Assembly (NCBI GenBank): GCA_949752745.1
Contig: OX457027.1
Coordinates: forward strand, 88,557,720-88,621,719
Length of the DNA stretch: 64,000 bases
Reading direction: 5' to 3'
Source: Protula sp. h YS-2021
Taxonomy: Eukaryota; Annelida; Polychaeta; Sabellida; Serpulidae
Under the pieces are notes generated by a model, which did no database searches, was not told where the DNA came from, and saw only the letters and a list, made by a program, of their open reading frames with translations. Shown in pieces: positions 45,108 through 54,142 of the stretch (the stretch's first letter is position 1; each line of letters begins with the position of its first letter). The translations under genes and the position numbers were made by a program.

Positions 45108-45629
45108 ATGAACTCGTCAGCAGATGCTATAGATGATATGAGTCAATTCAAACCAAATGAGGCAGTGATTATTACCATACCATTGAATGAAGAGAAAGCA
45201 AAGGTGGAGGCAGAGATGAAGTATGCCTTAGAAGAAACTTTACACTTTCCTTCCACTGTAGCACCTGTGGAGGAGGAGAAGAGGTACAATTTCAGGGTGT
45301 GGAAGAAAGGCCGCGGCATGATCACGCTAACAACCGAGTGCTTCAAGTGCTTCTGCTTGCTGGAATATGAAGGACAGTCACATAATTGTCCAGTAAAGCA
45401 TGATGCTCCACGGCATTATTGTTGCAAGACCTGCGGCGGACTACTGCCATATAACTTTACAGCATTATTGGCAGGACCAGAACCGTTGTTGGATTGTTGG
45501 TGGTGCGGAGCAGCGTTGAAGAACTTTAGATATTATAACATGCACCCGTTTAGATGTTCCAAGAGACCATTCACCATGAATCAATTTTATCGCTACCAGT
45601 GCGATTGTGGTGAGCCGACGTGCTGGTAA
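45108..45629 (+). CDS. Cysteine-rich zinc-binding protein, unknown
   Basis: The 173-residue protein has an acidic N-terminal third and a Cys/His-rich rest: CFKCFC (78-83), HNCPVKH (92-98), CCKTC (105-109), CWWC (130-133), C150, and CDCGEPTC (165-172). The pairs could bind three or more zinc ions as ribbons. Tryptophan-containing CxxC is typical of treble-clef or ribbon folds. It is first in the plus-strand array before PolB, so a DNA- or RNA-binding early role is plausible. No family is recognised. Confidence 0.7.
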   Translation: MNSSADAIDDMSQFKPNEAVIITIPLNEEKAKVEAEMKYALEETLHFPSTVAPVEEEKRYNFRVWKKGRGMITLTTECFKCFCLLEYEGQSHNCPVKHDAPRHYCCKTCGGLLPYNFTALLAGPEPLLDCWWCGAALKNFRYYNMHPFRCSKRPFTMNQFYRYQCDCGEPTCW

Positions 45630-45952
45630 AGCCCTGCGGAGAGCCCTGCGGAGAGTCTGACGTGGAAAAAATGGTGACTGAAAATCATTAGTGTTTAACT
45701 TTAGTGGTTTAACTTTAGTGTTTTAACTTTTAACTTTTAACTTTAGTGTTTTAGTGTTTTTAGTGTTTTAGTGTTTTAGTGTTTTATAGCATATTTCGAA
45801 TGTATATATGAAAGCATATATGAATATATGAATATGAAATAGTTGTAAATAAAATGATTTTTTAAACTTCAAAGAGCTCTTTTTTTTTCTCTCGCTGCCA
45901 CGCTGTAGTTTAACTACAGTAACTAAAGCAGTTCTTTCGTAGTCCGTCCGCG
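45630..45952. other. Spacer with simple repeats and polyadenylation signal
   Basis: GCCCTGCGGAGA occurs twice after the stop, followed by many TTTAGTGTTT/TTAACTTT repeats (45,690-45,785). AATAAA at 45848-45853 probably ends the zinc-protein transcript. Confidence 0.6.
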
Positions 45953-45962
45953 TATAAAAGGG
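45953..45962 (+). promoter_or_regulatory. TATA box of polB
   Basis: TATAAAAGGG lies 38 bp before the ATG at 45,991 (65 bp before the next in-frame ATG at 46,018). Confidence 0.65.
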
Positions 45963-45990
45963 GAGGGAGGGGAGAACATCAGAACAGTTG

Positions 45991-48900
45991 ATGGCAGCGG
46001 CGGCAGCGACAACAAGGATGGCCACGAAACTAGCAAGGTTGAAACGTGCTCGGGAAGAGCTTGTTCAGCAGATAGAAGTGAAGAGACAAAAGACGCTGCA
46101 AGATAGTATTATCAGACCTGATCCGTTCCTCTGCTATGGATGTGTTAAGATATTTCCATCTATGGATGCGTTTGACACACATGTATGCAAAGAACCAAAG
46201 AGAGTGCAAGTAGGGAGAGGGAGAAGAGTGAGTCTTGGTGAAAACGCGCAGGAAAGACGGTTTGAGCCTGAAGATGGATCGGATTTATTACTTGAAATGC
46301 GGCAACAAGAGAATCGGATTAAGGCACATTTACGAGAAACGTTAAATGATGGAATGAAATGGTACATTGTCGTACATGCACGCTTCAAGAAAATGACAGC
46401 GAATGCTGAAGGGGTGATGGTAGAACAAGTGGATAATGCTTTTATCAGCAGTCGAACATATATAGCCTACAATCCAGGGGATATTGAGCAGGACTTGCCA
46501 GAAGCCTATAAAGAATTGTTTACCAAGTTTGATGAACATGAGCGACAAGGTTCTGGCTGGGTGTTGGATAACATCCTGTATATTGAAGTGCATACAGCTA
46601 CATCAGCACCTCTGGAAGCAAGCTGTTATATGGACCTGCCGAAGAAAGTGAAGAATACAGGAGGTGTGTTAAACATTAAGAATAAAGACAACAAGTGTTT
46701 CTTATGGTCGGTACTGGCTCACCTTCACCCTTCAACAGATGCAAACCCAGAGCGTGTGCATCGATACAAGCCATTTGAGAACGAATTAAAGGTGGAAGGC
46801 ATGACATTTCCCACACCGATTACGGCCATTCCAAAGTTTGAAAAGGAGAATGATGTATCCATCAACGTGTTTGGATATGAACAGGATGTCGTTGTTCCGA
46901 TACAACTGAGTCGAAACACCAGCGCCACCAGCGCCAACAGCGCGAGAGAAATCAACTTACTTTTGATTAGCAATGACAGGACAAGACATTACTGTCTCAT
47001 CAAGAATTTCAGCAGACTGATGGCTTATCGATCAAAGCATAATGGAGGTGCATTTTATTGTTTCAACTGTCTTCACGGGTTTATGCGACAAGATCTGTTA
47101 GACAAGCATCGCGAAGTGTGTGGCAAGCATGGAGCGCAACGTTTATCATTCCCCAAGGAACCGTTTATCAAGTTCAAGAATGTAGCCAAACAACAGCGAG
47201 CACCTTTTGTGATTTATGCAGACTTTGAATGTTTCACGCAAAAGCATGAAGAAGGAGACAAGTACCAACATCATCGTCCAAACAGCTTCGCCTATGTGGT
47301 TGTGAGCCAGTATGACACACGTGCCCCAGTCGTGTATCGAGGAGACAATGCTGTGAAAGTCTTTTTAGACCATATGGTGAATGAGCGTGATCGTATTGTG
47401 CAGGGTTTACAGCAGCCAAAGAAGTTGGTCATGACTCGTGAAGACAAAGAGGATTTCAGGACTGCTGTGGATTGCTACATTTGTCATGAGCCTCTAGGAG
47501 CAGATTGTGTGAGAGATCATGACCATATCAATGGCAAATATCGCGGTGCTGCACATCGTGAATGCAATTTGCAATTCCGATTTCGAAAGGATCAGCAGGG
47601 TGTTAGAGATTCGTTTATCATCCCTGTCTTTTTCCACAATTTGCGAGGCTATGACAGCCATTTGATCATGGAGGAAATTGGCAAATTCAAAGATGAAACG
47701 CTTACGGTTATTCCCAACACCGTTGAGAAATATATTGCATTCACCATGAGCAATCTGAAATTTACAGACAGTTATCAGTTCATGGGTACTTCTCTACAGA
47801 AGTTGGTATCCAACCTGGCGGCAGAAGGGAAAGATACCTTTTATAACATGACCTCTCACATTCACGATAGCGACCAGCAAGAGTTACTGTTGAGAAAGGG
47901 AGTGTACCCCTACGATTACGTGGATGAGCCATCCAAGTTTGCTGAAACACAACTGCCGTCCAAGGACAAGTTTTACAGTCTGCTCAGTGAAGAAGGCATT
48001 AGCGATGAGGATTATGTGCATGCACAGAAGGTGTGGGAGACATTCCACTGCACTACATTTGGTGAATACCACGACTTATACCTGAAATCGGATGTATTGC
48101 TGTTGGCTGACGTGTTTGAAAATTTTCGTCAAGTGTGTCTTAACACGTATGAATTGGATCCTGCCCACTACTATACAGCGCCAGGACTGTCGTGGGATGC
48201 GATGTTAAAAGCGACAAAGGTGAAGTTGGAATTGATCAATGACATTGACATGTACCAAATGGTTGAACAAGGTCTACGTGGAGGAATATCTGTCATCACA
48301 CACAAGTATGCGAAAGCAAATAACCCCTACGTAGCAGAGTATGACCCTATGCAACCAACCCATTACCTGATGTACCTCGACGCAAACAACTTGTACGGCT
48401 GGGCCATGTCACAAAGTATGCCAGAAAGTGGATTTATGTGGGTGAACGAGCCAGAATCCATTGACTTCATGGAAGTGGATGAAGAGGATGAGATTGGATA
48501 CATTTTAGAGGTGGATTTGGAATATCCATATTCAATCCATGATGGTCATAATCACTACCCAGTAGCTCCAGAACGGAAATGTGTGAAGGTGGGAGAATTA
48601 TCAAAGCATAGTCAGAAGCTACGGAAAGAGTTGAACATGAAAGATAAACCCAGTGAAAAGCTCATTCCCAACTTGTGTGACAAGAAGAACTATGTACTTC
48701 ATTATAGAAATTTACAGCAATATGTGTCACTGGGATTGAAAGTCACGAAGGTGCATCGGGCTATCATGTTTGCACAGAGCAAATGGTTGGCGAAATACAT
48801 CTCGTTGAACACGGAAAAGAGAAAGTTGGCTAAGAACCCGTTTGAGAAAGACTTTTTCAAATTGATGAATAACTCTGTATTTGGCAAAACCATGGAAAAT

Positions 48901-49647
48901 GTGAGAAAGCGCATCAATGTGGAACTCGTTCACCAGGAAAAGCGGTTCAAGAAACTTGTAGCCAAACCTTCATTCCACCAATTTAGAATTTTAAATGACG
49001 ATTTGACCGCGGTACATTTACACAAAGTGGATTTGCTTCTGGATAAGCCCATTCAAGTCGGCTTCACCATTCTTGACCTCAGCAAAGTGCTCATGTTTGA
49101 CTTTCATTACAACTACATCATGACCAAGTATCCTGACGCCAAGCTGTTGTTCAGTGACACCGACAGTCTATGTTATGACATAGAAACGGATGATATCTAC
49201 AAGGATATGCAGGAAGATGCTGACTTGTTCGACACAAGTGACTATCCCCCCGATCATTTCTTGCATTCCACCGTGAACAAGAAAGTGCTTGGGAAAATGA
49301 AAGATGAGACGGCAGGTATCCCCATTGAAGAGTTTGTTGGACTTCGGCCGAAAATGTACAGTATGATGTATGGTGGGAAAGAAAAACGTACAGCCAAAGG
49401 GATTACTCATGCGTGTCAAAGACGTATGAAACATCAGCAATATAAAGACAGTTTGTTCAACCAAACGCAAATGATGGTGACAGGACACACCATTCGAAGT
49501 CATAACCACCAGATTTTCTCGGAGAAGTTGAGGAAAGTAGCTCTCTCCCCCTTTGATGATAAGCGATACGTGTTAAATGATGGCTATTCCACTTTGGCGC
49601 ATGGGCATTACAAGGCAGCAGCGGCAGCAGCGGCAGCAACAGTATAA
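45991..49647 (+). CDS. polB: Protein-primed DNA polymerase B
   Basis: The 1,218-residue protein is a family B polymerase of the protein-primed, Polinton type. Exonuclease motifs are YADFEC (D411), HNLRGYDSH (D555) and YLKSD (D701). Polymerase motif A is DANNLYGWAM (D797), motif B KLMNNSVFGK (from 957), motif C SDTDS (D1056, D1058). All catalytic residues are present. The N-terminus has a coiled basic stretch and C2H2-type fingers (CYGC, CFNC), and a CYICHE...RDHDH region resembling an HNH/treble-clef near 495-530. Ala-rich runs occur at both ends. It would copy the linear element with terminal protein priming. The TAA stop lies in the TATA box of the next gene. Confidence 0.96.
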   Translation: MAAAAATTRMATKLARLKRAREELVQQIEVKRQKTLQDSIIRPDPFLCYGCVKIFPSMDAFDTHVCKEPKRVQVGRGRRVSLGENAQERRFEPEDGSDLLLEMRQQENRIKAHLRETLNDGMKWYIVVHARFKKMTANAEGVMVEQVDNAFISSRTYIAYNPGDIEQDLPEAYKELFTKFDEHERQGSGWVLDNILYIEVHTATSAPLEASCYMDLPKKVKNTGGVLNIKNKDNKCFLWSVLAHLHPSTDANPERVHRYKPFENELKVEGMTFPTPITAIPKFEKENDVSINVFGYEQDVVVPIQLSRNTSATSANSAREINLLLISNDRTRHYCLIKNFSRLMAYRSKHNGGAFYCFNCLHGFMRQDLLDKHREVCGKHGAQRLSFPKEPFIKFKNVAKQQRAPFVIYADFECFTQKHEEGDKYQHHRPNSFAYVVVSQYDTRAPVVYRGDNAVKVFLDHMVNERDRIVQGLQQPKKLVMTREDKEDFRTAVDCYICHEPLGADCVRDHDHINGKYRGAAHRECNLQFRFRKDQQGVRDSFIIPVFFHNLRGYDSHLIMEEIGKFKDETLTVIPNTVEKYIAFTMSNLKFTDSYQFMGTSLQKLVSNLAAEGKDTFYNMTSHIHDSDQQELLLRKGVYPYDYVDEPSKFAETQLPSKDKFYSLLSEEGISDEDYVHAQKVWETFHCTTFGEYHDLYLKSDVLLLADVFENFRQVCLNTYELDPAHYYTAPGLSWDAMLKATKVKLELINDIDMYQMVEQGLRGGISVITHKYAKANNPYVAEYDPMQPTHYLMYLDANNLYGWAMSQSMPESGFMWVNEPESIDFMEVDEEDEIGYILEVDLEYPYSIHDGHNHYPVAPERKCVKVGELSKHSQKLRKELNMKDKPSEKLIPNLCDKKNYVLHYRNLQQYVSLGLKVTKVHRAIMFAQSKWLAKYISLNTEKRKLAKNPFEKDFFKLMNNSVFGKTMENVRKRINVELVHQEKRFKKLVAKPSFHQFRILNDDLTAVHLHKVDLLLDKPIQVGFTILDLSKVLMFDFHYNYIMTKYPDAKLLFSDTDSLCYDIETDDIYKDMQEDADLFDTSDYPPDHFLHSTVNKKVLGKMKDETAGIPIEEFVGLRPKMYSMMYGGKEKRTAKGITHACQRRMKHQQYKDSLFNQTQMMVTGHTIRSHNHQIFSEKLRKVALSPFDDKRYVLNDGYSTLAHGHYKAAAAAAAATV

Positions 49648-49652
49648 AAGGG
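49643..49652 (+). promoter_or_regulatory. TATA box overlapping the polB stop codon
   Basis: TATAAAAGGG includes the TAA stop of polB (49645-49647). The nearest ATG (49,657) is too close to be used; the one at 49,696 is 44 bp after the box. Confidence 0.6.
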
Positions 49653-49695
49653 GGGGATGACTTTCACCAAACTTCAGAGTGAGTTGAGGGTGAAC

Positions 49696-50109
49696 ATGAA
49701 GAGATCTGCACCAACGGATATGGATACTCTAGCAGATACAGTGAAAGACTTGAACGTGAACAATTCCACCACCACCACCACCACTATCAAGAAATTAAAA
49801 GTGGAGACGACGGCGACACCACAGTCGTGGGATGGAATGCTTTCTCTAGGCAATGGAAAGTATATCAAGATTATGAAACAAAGCGATGAAGGTGTGGTGA
49901 ACATTCGCAAGTACCTCAGAGATGAGGGGACTGGAAGGAACCGTCCGACGAAAAAGGGTATCTTGCTGACCATACCTGAATGGAAAATGCTGAAGAAGCA
50001 GGTGAAAGAAGTGGATAAAAGGCTTCGCAGACAAGACGACCAGTCATACCAAGGTAACAATCATGAATGCACTCATGTTAAACAATGGTGTTTACCTTAC
50101 TGTCAATGA
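49696..50109 (+). CDS. PC4-like transcription coactivator/ssDNA-binding protein
   Basis: The 137-residue protein has a Ser/Thr-rich N-terminus with a basic IKKLK. A PC4 (p15/Sub1)-like domain follows at about 50-110: GNGKYIKI, VNIRKYL, KKGILLTIPEWKMLKKQV. This matches the beta sheet and C-terminal helix of the PC4 family, including the K-K-G-I-x-L and the W in the helix. PC4 proteins bind single-stranded DNA and modulate pol II transcription. The start at 49,696 is chosen over 49,657 because of the TATA box. The C-terminus overlaps the next frame by 47 bp. It is the first of four adjacent small genes, the later three only loosely similar. Confidence 0.75.
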   Translation: MKRSAPTDMDTLADTVKDLNVNNSTTTTTTIKKLKVETTATPQSWDGMLSLGNGKYIKIMKQSDEGVVNIRKYLRDEGTGRNRPTKKGILLTIPEWKMLKKQVKEVDKRLRRQDDQSYQGNNHECTHVKQWCLPYCQ

Positions 50110-50437
50110 GAGGAATGAAGTGATGATGGGTTCTCAGAGAATTTCTGCTTATCGGTTTAAACCTGAAGTGTGGAAAGACTTTAAAAACATACCGCTTGAA
50201 GCTGGGTTTAAACGCAGACTTGAAAATAAACTGGAAGTGACGGTGGCTGAATATAATTCTAACATACGTGTGACATTCTGTAGAAATCTTTTACAGGATT
50301 ATCCAGAGGATTATAAGGGAGTTGTGCCAGATACACCCTATGCACAGTTGATCTTCTTTGATATCAAGAACTGGCGCGCAGCCTTACGATTCCTCGAAGC
50401 TATACAGCATCCACTGTTCGACATCATCCGAGTATAA
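50063..50437 (+). CDS. Small protein, diverged PC4-like fold proposed
   Basis: The 124-residue protein has strand-rich segments (GVYLTVNERN, LEVTVAEYNSNIRVTFCRN) followed by LIFFDIKNWRAALRFLEAI, a strand plus a helix starting with a Trp. This repeats the ending of the PC4-like neighbour (LLTIPEWKMLKK). It overlaps that gene by 47 bp in another frame and ends GTA-TAA within a TATAAATA box. The PC4 assignment is inference from pattern and position; structure prediction would test it. Confidence 0.6.
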   Translation: MNALMLNNGVYLTVNERNEVMMGSQRISAYRFKPEVWKDFKNIPLEAGFKRRLENKLEVTVAEYNSNIRVTFCRNLLQDYPEDYKGVVPDTPYAQLIFFDIKNWRAALRFLEAIQHPLFDIIRV

Positions 50438-50440
50438 ATA
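50433..50440 (+). promoter_or_regulatory. TATA box overlapping a stop codon
   Basis: TATAAATA contains the TAA (50435-50437) of the preceding gene and lies 29 bp before an in-frame ATG at 50,469. The ATG at 50,442 is probably too close. Confidence 0.5.
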
Positions 50441-50441
50441 C

Positions 50442-50795
50442 ATGGACGCGATGGAAGACGACTATTTGATGGATTATGAACCCATGACCTATGGGTTCTC
50501 CTATCTGAGAAACTTATGTGATGACATTGTGCTACGGCATTTTGGACAGTATCTCGTCCTATCGCTTGAGGACCAATCCGTGTTGAAGGATCACCTAGAC
50601 GAGTTGAGAATACCCGGCTTTTTCCTAGCAGTCTCAAATGAATTAGATGTGCGTGTGACTGAGAACGGTCTAGACGTGTTTGTACAATTTCGCCAATATG
50701 ACGAGCTTACAGAAGACTGCGACATCATCACCCTCAGCACAGCGGAATGGAACGCGCTGTTACACGCATTGGATTGGGAAGAATCTTCTGCTTGA
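50442..50795 (+). CDS. Small protein, diverged PC4-like fold proposed
   Basis: Up to 117 residues; the functional start may be 50,469 given the TATA box. The C-terminal half reads LDVRVTENGLDVFVQFRQY, then DIITLSTAEWNALLHALDW, again strands followed by a Trp-starting helix. This matches the ends of the two preceding and the next frames. The stop (50,793-50,795) lies inside the next frame, whose PC4-like part starts just after it. Confidence 0.55.
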   Translation: MDAMEDDYLMDYEPMTYGFSYLRNLCDDIVLRHFGQYLVLSLEDQSVLKDHLDELRIPGFFLAVSNELDVRVTENGLDVFVQFRQYDELTEDCDIITLSTAEWNALLHALDWEESSA

Positions 50796-51066
50796 ATTCA
50801 AAGAGGATGGAATACAACTCAAGCGGGGTACCAAATCCATTGAGGTGACACAGCCTATGCGGCTGATGCGGCTGATGGACATAGAAGAAGGATATGAACT
50901 GAAACTGTCTGAACATGAAACTGTTAAAGAGATAAAGTTTGGTGATGTGTGTTATGTGAGCTTTCATAGCATTTACAAACGTGGGTGTAATGTCTATGAT
51001 ACCTATATTAATTTAAATTGCAATGAATGGCATGCATTGATCAATGTATTGAGAGAGAACTTGTAA
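50698..51066 (+). CDS. Small protein, diverged PC4-like fold proposed; uncertain start
   Basis: The domain-like part runs from about 50,790 (LLLEFKEDGIQLKRG) through VCYVSFHSIYKRG to INLNCNEWHALINVLREN. The first 30 residues from the ATG at 50,698 are just the other frame of the previous gene. Either translation starts inside, the protein is made by frame change from the previous gene, or a one-base indel separated a two-domain protein. AATAAA at 51109-51114 follows. Confidence 0.5.
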   Translation: MTSLQKTATSSPSAQRNGTRCYTHWIGKNLLLEFKEDGIQLKRGTKSIEVTQPMRLMRLMDIEEGYELKLSEHETVKEIKFGDVCYVSFHSIYKRGCNVYDTYINLNCNEWHALINVLRENL

Positions 51067-51108
51067 AAAAGTAGTTGGTAGATAAGAGGGGAGAGTTTGG
51101 AAAATACC

Positions 51109-51114
51109 AATAAA
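51109..51114 (+). terminator. Polyadenylation signal of the plus-strand array
   Basis: AATAAA lies 43 bp after the last plus-strand stop, in the short space between the converging arrays. Confidence 0.6.
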
Positions 51115-51195
51115 CAAGACCAGTTTGAAACTTAGAGTTTTTTTTCCAACATTTGAACAATTCTTTAACAACTTAACTACAGCTTAACTACACCA

Positions 51196-51636
51196 TTAAT
51201 AAAACAATGGTTTATAATGTCTATAGACAAAATCCTTTACAATAAAATCCCCATCCTTTCTTTTTAATATATTCACAATCTCAAACATACTCTGACCTCG
51301 AGCTCTATGCCATATATAATATACACAATAAAAACTACACGCCGATGATATCGGCGTTTGTAATGAGATGGAATTATACATATAGTCATTTCTTAAAAAT
51401 GTTTCTAAACGCTCATCGAGAGGTAACAGTCCATAAGAGTCAAAGTATTCCGCAGGGTCTTTGTCATAATACACTGCCACCCAATGCTCTCCTGGTTCAT
51501 CATGATCGTCGGTGTTGATGACATAGGCACCGCGTTGTAAAGACGGTGGTAACTGGTCCATGGGAAACACACCTTGAAACAAGTCTTTGGTCGCGGCATC
51601 ATGGCTCAGGATAGCTTCGATCTGCTTCGTGTTCAT
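51196..51636 (-). CDS. PRO: Adenovirus-type maturation cysteine protease
   Basis: The 146-residue protein has the adenain/Ulp1-type catalytic order: GEHWVAVYYD (H51), YFDSYG (D66), LQTPISSACSFYC (Q93, C100). It is short like other Polinton proteases. It would cleave capsid and core precursors during virion maturation. It is last in the minus-strand array; its ATG overlaps the capsid gene stop as ATGA. Confidence 0.92.
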   Translation of the reverse strand: MNTKQIEAILSHDAATKDLFQGVFPMDQLPPSLQRGAYVINTDDHDEPGEHWVAVYYDKDPAEYFDSYGLLPLDERLETFLRNDYMYNSISLQTPISSACSFYCVYYIWHRARGQSMFEIVNILKRKDGDFIVKDFVYRHYKPLFY

Positions 51637-53006
51637 GACTGGTAGTCGAATTGGATGCTACGATTGGCACTGATCTCAATAATGTTGTCGAATTCAGCAT
51701 AGACGATGACATTGATGGTAGGTTGCAAAGCCCTAGCAAAGTTCATTTCTAGCCGCAAATTCCCATGCTTGATCAGGGGAAAGTGATCAGCTCCATCATA
51801 ATCCGGTGTTAAGTCAAACGAAAATAAAGAATACCCTCTAGGCCAATCTTCCCTTTTTATAATGGAACTTTTCTCACCATTCAATCGATCAAACGATTTG
51901 TAAAGCGTTTCAAAAGCGTCTAGGTACTTGTTCTGTGGAATGTCAAGCTTGAGCGGTTTGGATAGGACTGGTTCACCATCCGTGTACAGTTGCATATAGT
52001 TCAGATCAAAATGTTTGAAATCATATGGATTCCTCCCGACTGACCCACCAAAGGCTTCATTATGAACCAGACCAATGACAATGCGATTTGGCAATTGACC
52101 CAAAAAGATGTTGTCTTTCACAAAAGACCGAAATCCTGCCGGAATGGCCAAGACTTTACATTCTTTTCTAGTGATGATGAGCTTGGCAGGACTTTTCAGC
52201 AATGCGTCTGTATGCCCTAGCTGAATCCCTGGACTCACCCTCACTTTGCGAATGGTTAAAAATGCCTCTTTCACTTCTACCTTATAGGTATTATCTGCAG
52301 CCATCAATACATAATCATCTTTCTGTCTATGGAAACGCAACTTCAAACTGATGCCATTCGGAAGATAGCGATCCTGCTCAAACAAATCTATCCTCAAACC
52401 ACCTGCGAGCATAAACTCACGGCTGAGACGCGTATGCAAATAACGATGATGCAAACCATTGTTTCCTTGCTCAGCTAGATCACCACCGTCGGCATTGACA
52501 TGAAACCCGGATACATAGTGTTCATGATTAGGTCTTTTCACCTCATAACTATTCATCGACCCAGCAGTATCCTTGTACATGAGCCGCATAGAGCGCTCAG
52601 AATGGAGACTTTCTTCCGAATCATGGATGAGATGAGAGATAATGCTGGTATAGCCATGGGTGTTGTTACTATGCGAAACCAACCGATCATTCAGAAACAA
52701 TTCAATATTAGACCATAACCCATTAAACACATCATTGATGCAAGAGACCTTGTCCTCTGGGCCACACGCTGTTCCATCGGCCTTTACAATGCGGCATACA
52801 ATATGAAGTTTGCTGTTCTTTAAATCCAGATATTCTTCTGTACTCGCAGGAATGTAGAATTCTATGGGAGCCCCCTCTCTAATGGTAGTCAGTGGTTGAT
52901 AGTCGACATTATAACTTTTCTCTACAGCAGTTTGCGTCGGCGGTACGTGAAACCATTCCAATGGAGAAAGACTGCATTCGCACGAATGATTGTGAATGAG
53001 AGACAT
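51633..53006 (-). CDS. MCP: Major capsid protein, double jelly-roll
   Basis: The 457-residue protein belongs to the Polinton capsid family often annotated in animal genomes as F54H12.2-like. Signatures are NGLWSNIELFLNDRLVS near the N-terminus, the REWLAG-type segment (here SREFMLAGGLRIDL), RGYSLFSFDLTPDYDGADHF near the C-terminus and NVIVYAEFDNIIEI at the end. Proteins of this family form hexon-like trimers with two jelly rolls. The ATG at 53,006 is used because the frame before it begins with TTG. The stop overlaps the protease ATG. Confidence 0.93.
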   Translation of the reverse strand: MSLIHNHSCECSLSPLEWFHVPPTQTAVEKSYNVDYQPLTTIREGAPIEFYIPASTEEYLDLKNSKLHIVCRIVKADGTACGPEDKVSCINDVFNGLWSNIELFLNDRLVSHSNNTHGYTSIISHLIHDSEESLHSERSMRLMYKDTAGSMNSYEVKRPNHEHYVSGFHVNADGGDLAEQGNNGLHHRYLHTRLSREFMLAGGLRIDLFEQDRYLPNGISLKLRFHRQKDDYVLMAADNTYKVEVKEAFLTIRKVRVSPGIQLGHTDALLKSPAKLIITRKECKVLAIPAGFRSFVKDNIFLGQLPNRIVIGLVHNEAFGGSVGRNPYDFKHFDLNYMQLYTDGEPVLSKPLKLDIPQNKYLDAFETLYKSFDRLNGEKSSIIKREDWPRGYSLFSFDLTPDYDGADHFPLIKHGNLRLEMNFARALQPTINVIVYAEFDNIIEISANRSIQFDYQS

Positions 53007-53011
53007 GATTT

Positions 53012-53368
53012 TCAAAAGATATCTCTTTTATGCTTTTTTGATGTTATCCGTCTAGCTGTTTTTCGTCTTCTGGCACGTTTCGTCGGTTGCACTCTCTTTT
53101 TATGTACATCACCACCACCAAACACACGCTGTGCTACTCGACCCGTAACATCTTTCGCAACATTCTTTGCAGCCTTCTTAAGATGTGGCGCAACGATCTT
53201 AGCCCCAGCCTTAAGTAGTGGAATAGCTCTACGAGCCAATGATCCCAGTATTGAACCAATACCATCTCCATACTGTATTCGCGCTCCTTTGAATCCTGGT
53301 AATTCTCCACCCACTTGACGAAGAAAATGGTTGCGATATGCAGACGGATCGTGTGTGTAGGCTTTCAT
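53012..53368 (-). CDS. Small basic virion protein, pVI/pX-like (PW type)
   Basis: The 118-residue protein has a short N-terminus, a glycine-rich segment (RIQYGDGIGSILGSLARRAI), an amphipathic Ala/Lys stretch and a very basic tail (RARRRKTARR). Proteins of this make-up occur next to the capsid gene in Polintons and adintoviruses and are compared with adenovirus pVI/pX. Membrane lysis or DNA condensation are the usual proposals. The ATG overlaps the penton stop (ATGA) and its own stop is 5 bp before the capsid ATG. Confidence 0.7.
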   Translation of the reverse strand: MKAYTHDPSAYRNHFLRQVGGELPGFKGARIQYGDGIGSILGSLARRAIPLLKAGAKIVAPHLKKAAKNVAKDVTGRVAQRVFGGGDVHKKRVQPTKRARRRKTARRITSKKHKRDIF

Positions 53369-54129
53369 AATGCTTTTGGTCGAAAATGAAGTTTACAGAT
53401 CACCTTTCCAGTTTGAAATGGAACAGTATGGCCTGTGTCATCCTTTATATTCATCTCTATCACGTCAAATTTGGATGTGTTTACAGGGACATAGTGCGGT
53501 TCACCGTACGTTTTCATAACAATGTCGCCATCATGGCCTTGTATCCCAACAGAGCGTAGCAAAGGCACATAATAATCCCCAACAACTTGTGGTTCACAAA
53601 TACTACAATACACATACAGTGTATAAAACCCCTGTTTCACATCGGCTTTATGGTCAGCTGTACACGTTTCAGTATACCAGTGATCTGGGATAAATCCTAA
53701 AATCTCAGCTAATCCAGTGGAAAAGGACACTTCATAGCCATAATCGAGAAATAGAAACACACGCCGTCTAATCTTATCATACTTTAGCCGAATAGCGTCT
53801 TTAAGATCATCTTTCATAGACTTAGTCGCTTCTTCATTCACTGCCTGACATATCTCTGGTATGGATCTGTAGTAGCCATAAGGAATATTGATAGTGTCAA
53901 GAACAGTATCTGTCAGCGGTTGTTGTCGATACTGAATAGAATAGTCCATGCCATGTCTCATCGTTGTCCATGTATGCGGATATTGAATTTCAGCTAAAGC
54001 CACTTCATATCTTCCATTCAGATAGATGGTTCGAGGCATACGAATTTGATAATTCGAAGCCTTGTTGTTGGGATAATAGTTCATACTCGCATTGCTCGGC
54101 AAAGTAATGTAAAAGCTTGTCGACTCCAT
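53365..54129 (-). CDS. penton: Minor capsid protein (penton), single jelly-roll
   Basis: From the ATG at 54,129 the protein is 254 residues and begins MESTSFYITLPSNASMNYYP, the usual start of Polinton penton proteins. It continues with SNYQIRMPRTIYLNG and RYEVALAEIQYPHTW, family signatures. It would form the pentameric vertices. An in-frame ATG at 54,225 would add 32 residues but lies upstream of a TATATAGG box at 54180-54173 that suits the 54,129 start. The stop overlaps the next ATG (ATGA). Confidence 0.88.
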   Translation of the reverse strand: MESTSFYITLPSNASMNYYPNNKASNYQIRMPRTIYLNGRYEVALAEIQYPHTWTTMRHGMDYSIQYRQQPLTDTVLDTINIPYGYYRSIPEICQAVNEEATKSMKDDLKDAIRLKYDKIRRRVFLFLDYGYEVSFSTGLAEILGFIPDHWYTETCTADHKADVKQGFYTLYVYCSICEPQVVGDYYVPLLRSVGIQGHDGDIVMKTYGEPHYVPVNTSKFDVIEMNIKDDTGHTVPFQTGKVICKLHFRPKAL

Positions 54130-54142
54130 GGTAGGGAACCCC

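Noticed and set aside
50680..50790. N-terminal part of the last small plus-strand gene
   Set aside because: This part only re-reads the preceding gene in another frame; the real protein part begins near 50,790.
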